NCBI RefSeq assembly: GCF_009789555.1
Contig: NZ_CP046902.1
Span: forward strand, 3,302,001-3,366,000
From: Stutzerimonas stutzeri
Lineage (GTDB): Bacteria > Pseudomonadota > Gammaproteobacteria > Pseudomonadales > Pseudomonadaceae
Reading direction: 5' to 3'
Length of the DNA: 64,000 bases
In this document: in pieces, positions 63,362-64,000 of the stretch
Numbering within the stretch: position 1 is the stretch's first letter
Layout: the number at the start of each line of letters is the position of its first letter
Notes under the pieces: model-generated
What the model saw: only the letters and a program-made list of their open reading frames with translations
The model's database searches: none
Told to the model about the DNA's origin: nothing
Position numbers and translations under genes: made by a program

Positions 63362-64000
63362 TCATTGCGCCAGCCACCCACCATCGACATTCCAGGCCGC
63401 GCCGCGTACCTGGCTGGCTGCGTCGCTGCACAGAAACAGCGCCAGATCACCCAACTGTCCGGGGGTGACGAAGTCCAGCGAGGGCTGTTTTTCCATCAGC
63501 AGCTCACGCGTCGCCCGGCTCGGGTCGCCGTGCACACGCGCCTTGCTGTCGATCTGCTCCTGGACCAGCGGCGTCAGCACCCAGCCCGGACAGAGTGCGT
63601 TACAGGTGATCCCGGTGGTCGCCGTTTCCAGCGCGACGGTTTTGGTCAACCCGATCACCCCGTGCTTGGCGGCCACGTACGCGGCTTTTTGCGCGGAGGC
63701 CACCAGACCGTGCACCGAGGAAATGTTGATGATCCGTCCCCAATCGCGCTCACGCATGCCAGGCAATGCAAGGCGCATGGTATGGAACACCGAAGACAGG
63801 TTGATGGCGATGATGCTGTCCCAGCGCTCTACCGGAAAATGCTCCAGCGGCGCGACGTATTGAATCCCCGCATTGTTGACCAGCACATCGAGGGCGCCGA
63901 ACTCACGCTCGGTCTGGCTGACCATTGCGCCGATCTGTTCGGCATCCGACACATCGGCCGGATGATGCGATACGCGGGTGCCGTAGGCCGACACACGCGC
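63362..64000 (-). CDS. bdhA: 3-hydroxybutyrate dehydrogenase (5' truncated)
   Basis: The frame is open to base 64000, so the N-terminal Rossmann motif lies outside the window. The visible 212 residues contain THVSHHPADVSDAEQ-like sequence (TRVSHHPADVSDAEQI), NNAGIQYVAPLEHFPVERWD, NISSVHGLVASAQKAAYVAAKHGV with the catalytic Ser, Tyr and Lys, and NALCPGWVLTPLVQEQI and GAAWNVDGGW at the end. These are diagnostic of SDR-type BdhA. It converts 3-hydroxybutyrate to acetoacetate and fits the TRAP uptake system and HbcR-like activator beside it. Confidence 0.94.
   Translation of the reverse strand, partial: ARVSAYGTRVSHHPADVSDAEQIGAMVSQTEREFGALDVLVNNAGIQYVAPLEHFPVERWDSIIAINLSSVFHTMRLALPGMRERDWGRIINISSVHGLVASAQKAAYVAAKHGVIGLTKTVALETATTGITCNALCPGWVLTPLVQEQIDSKARVHGDPSRATRELLMEKQPSLDFVTPGQLGDLALFLCSDAASQVRGAAWNVDGGWLAQ

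Overview
The window is high-GC DNA (about 65% by eye) packed with catabolic operons. The gene content fits a gammaproteobacterium of the Pseudomonadaceae (Pseudomonas/Stutzerimonas type): a liu leucine cluster with a MerR LiuR, mmsA/mmsB, an OprD-type porin, an HbcR-like regulator beside bdhA, and perfect LiuR-type and sigma-54-type promoter signatures. The genus is inferred from gene content only.

Region 1 (1-16877) is a guanidine-nitrogen island. An ABC ATPase (cut by the left edge), two DUF1989 proteins, a 1207-residue biotin carboxylase and allophanate hydrolase form the set now known to turn guanidine into carboxyguanidine, allophanate and ammonia. Behind it lie a sigma-54 promoter candidate (8080-8094) and an unmistakable guanidine-I (ykkC) riboswitch (8169-8260). 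The riboswitch leads a ten-gene run joined mostly by 4-nt stop/start overlaps: ABC binding protein, membrane desaturase-like di-iron enzyme, two SDR dehydrogenases, EamA transporter, creatininase, biuret/guanylurea-hydrolase-like isochorismatase-family enzyme, a 39-residue ORF, an unrecognised protein, ABC permease and ABC ATPase. I read this as an undescribed pathway that imports a guanidino or ureido compound and dismantles it to guanidine or allophanate for the first operon.

Region 2 (16955-27049) continues the nitrogen theme. It holds an ammonium transporter fused to PAS-PAS-GGDEF-EAL with its own sigma-54 promoter candidate, a MetX-like alpha/beta hydrolase, a type III glutamine synthetase paired with an uca-type ABC binding protein, a TetR repressor, and a response regulator/HWE-kinase pair.

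Region 3 (27270-58187) is a branched-chain amino acid and branched acyl-CoA island. The valine arm is mmsA, mmsB, a hydroxyisobutyryl-CoA hydrolase and an isobutyryl-CoA dehydrogenase, with an acyl-CoA ligase and a methylacyl-CoA racemase. The isoleucine-like arm is an acyl-CoA dehydrogenase, thiolase and SDR on the minus strand, with AraC and LysR regulators and an enoyl-CoA hydratase. A 0.7-kb tandem repeat array at 41238-41945 follows, then a complete Liv-type ABC importer, an OprD-type porin, an AhpD-like protein, an acyl-CoA synthetase, and the leucine arm liuABCDE plus liuR. LiuR-type palindromes lie before both liuA and the liv operon.

Region 4 (58325-64000) has a TRAP transporter, a sigma-54 activator resembling HbcR, and 3-hydroxybutyrate dehydrogenase (cut by the right edge). 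The TRAP promoter region carries a sigma-54 site and two matching upstream inverted repeats 41 bp apart, the geometry expected of an enhancer for the adjacent activator.
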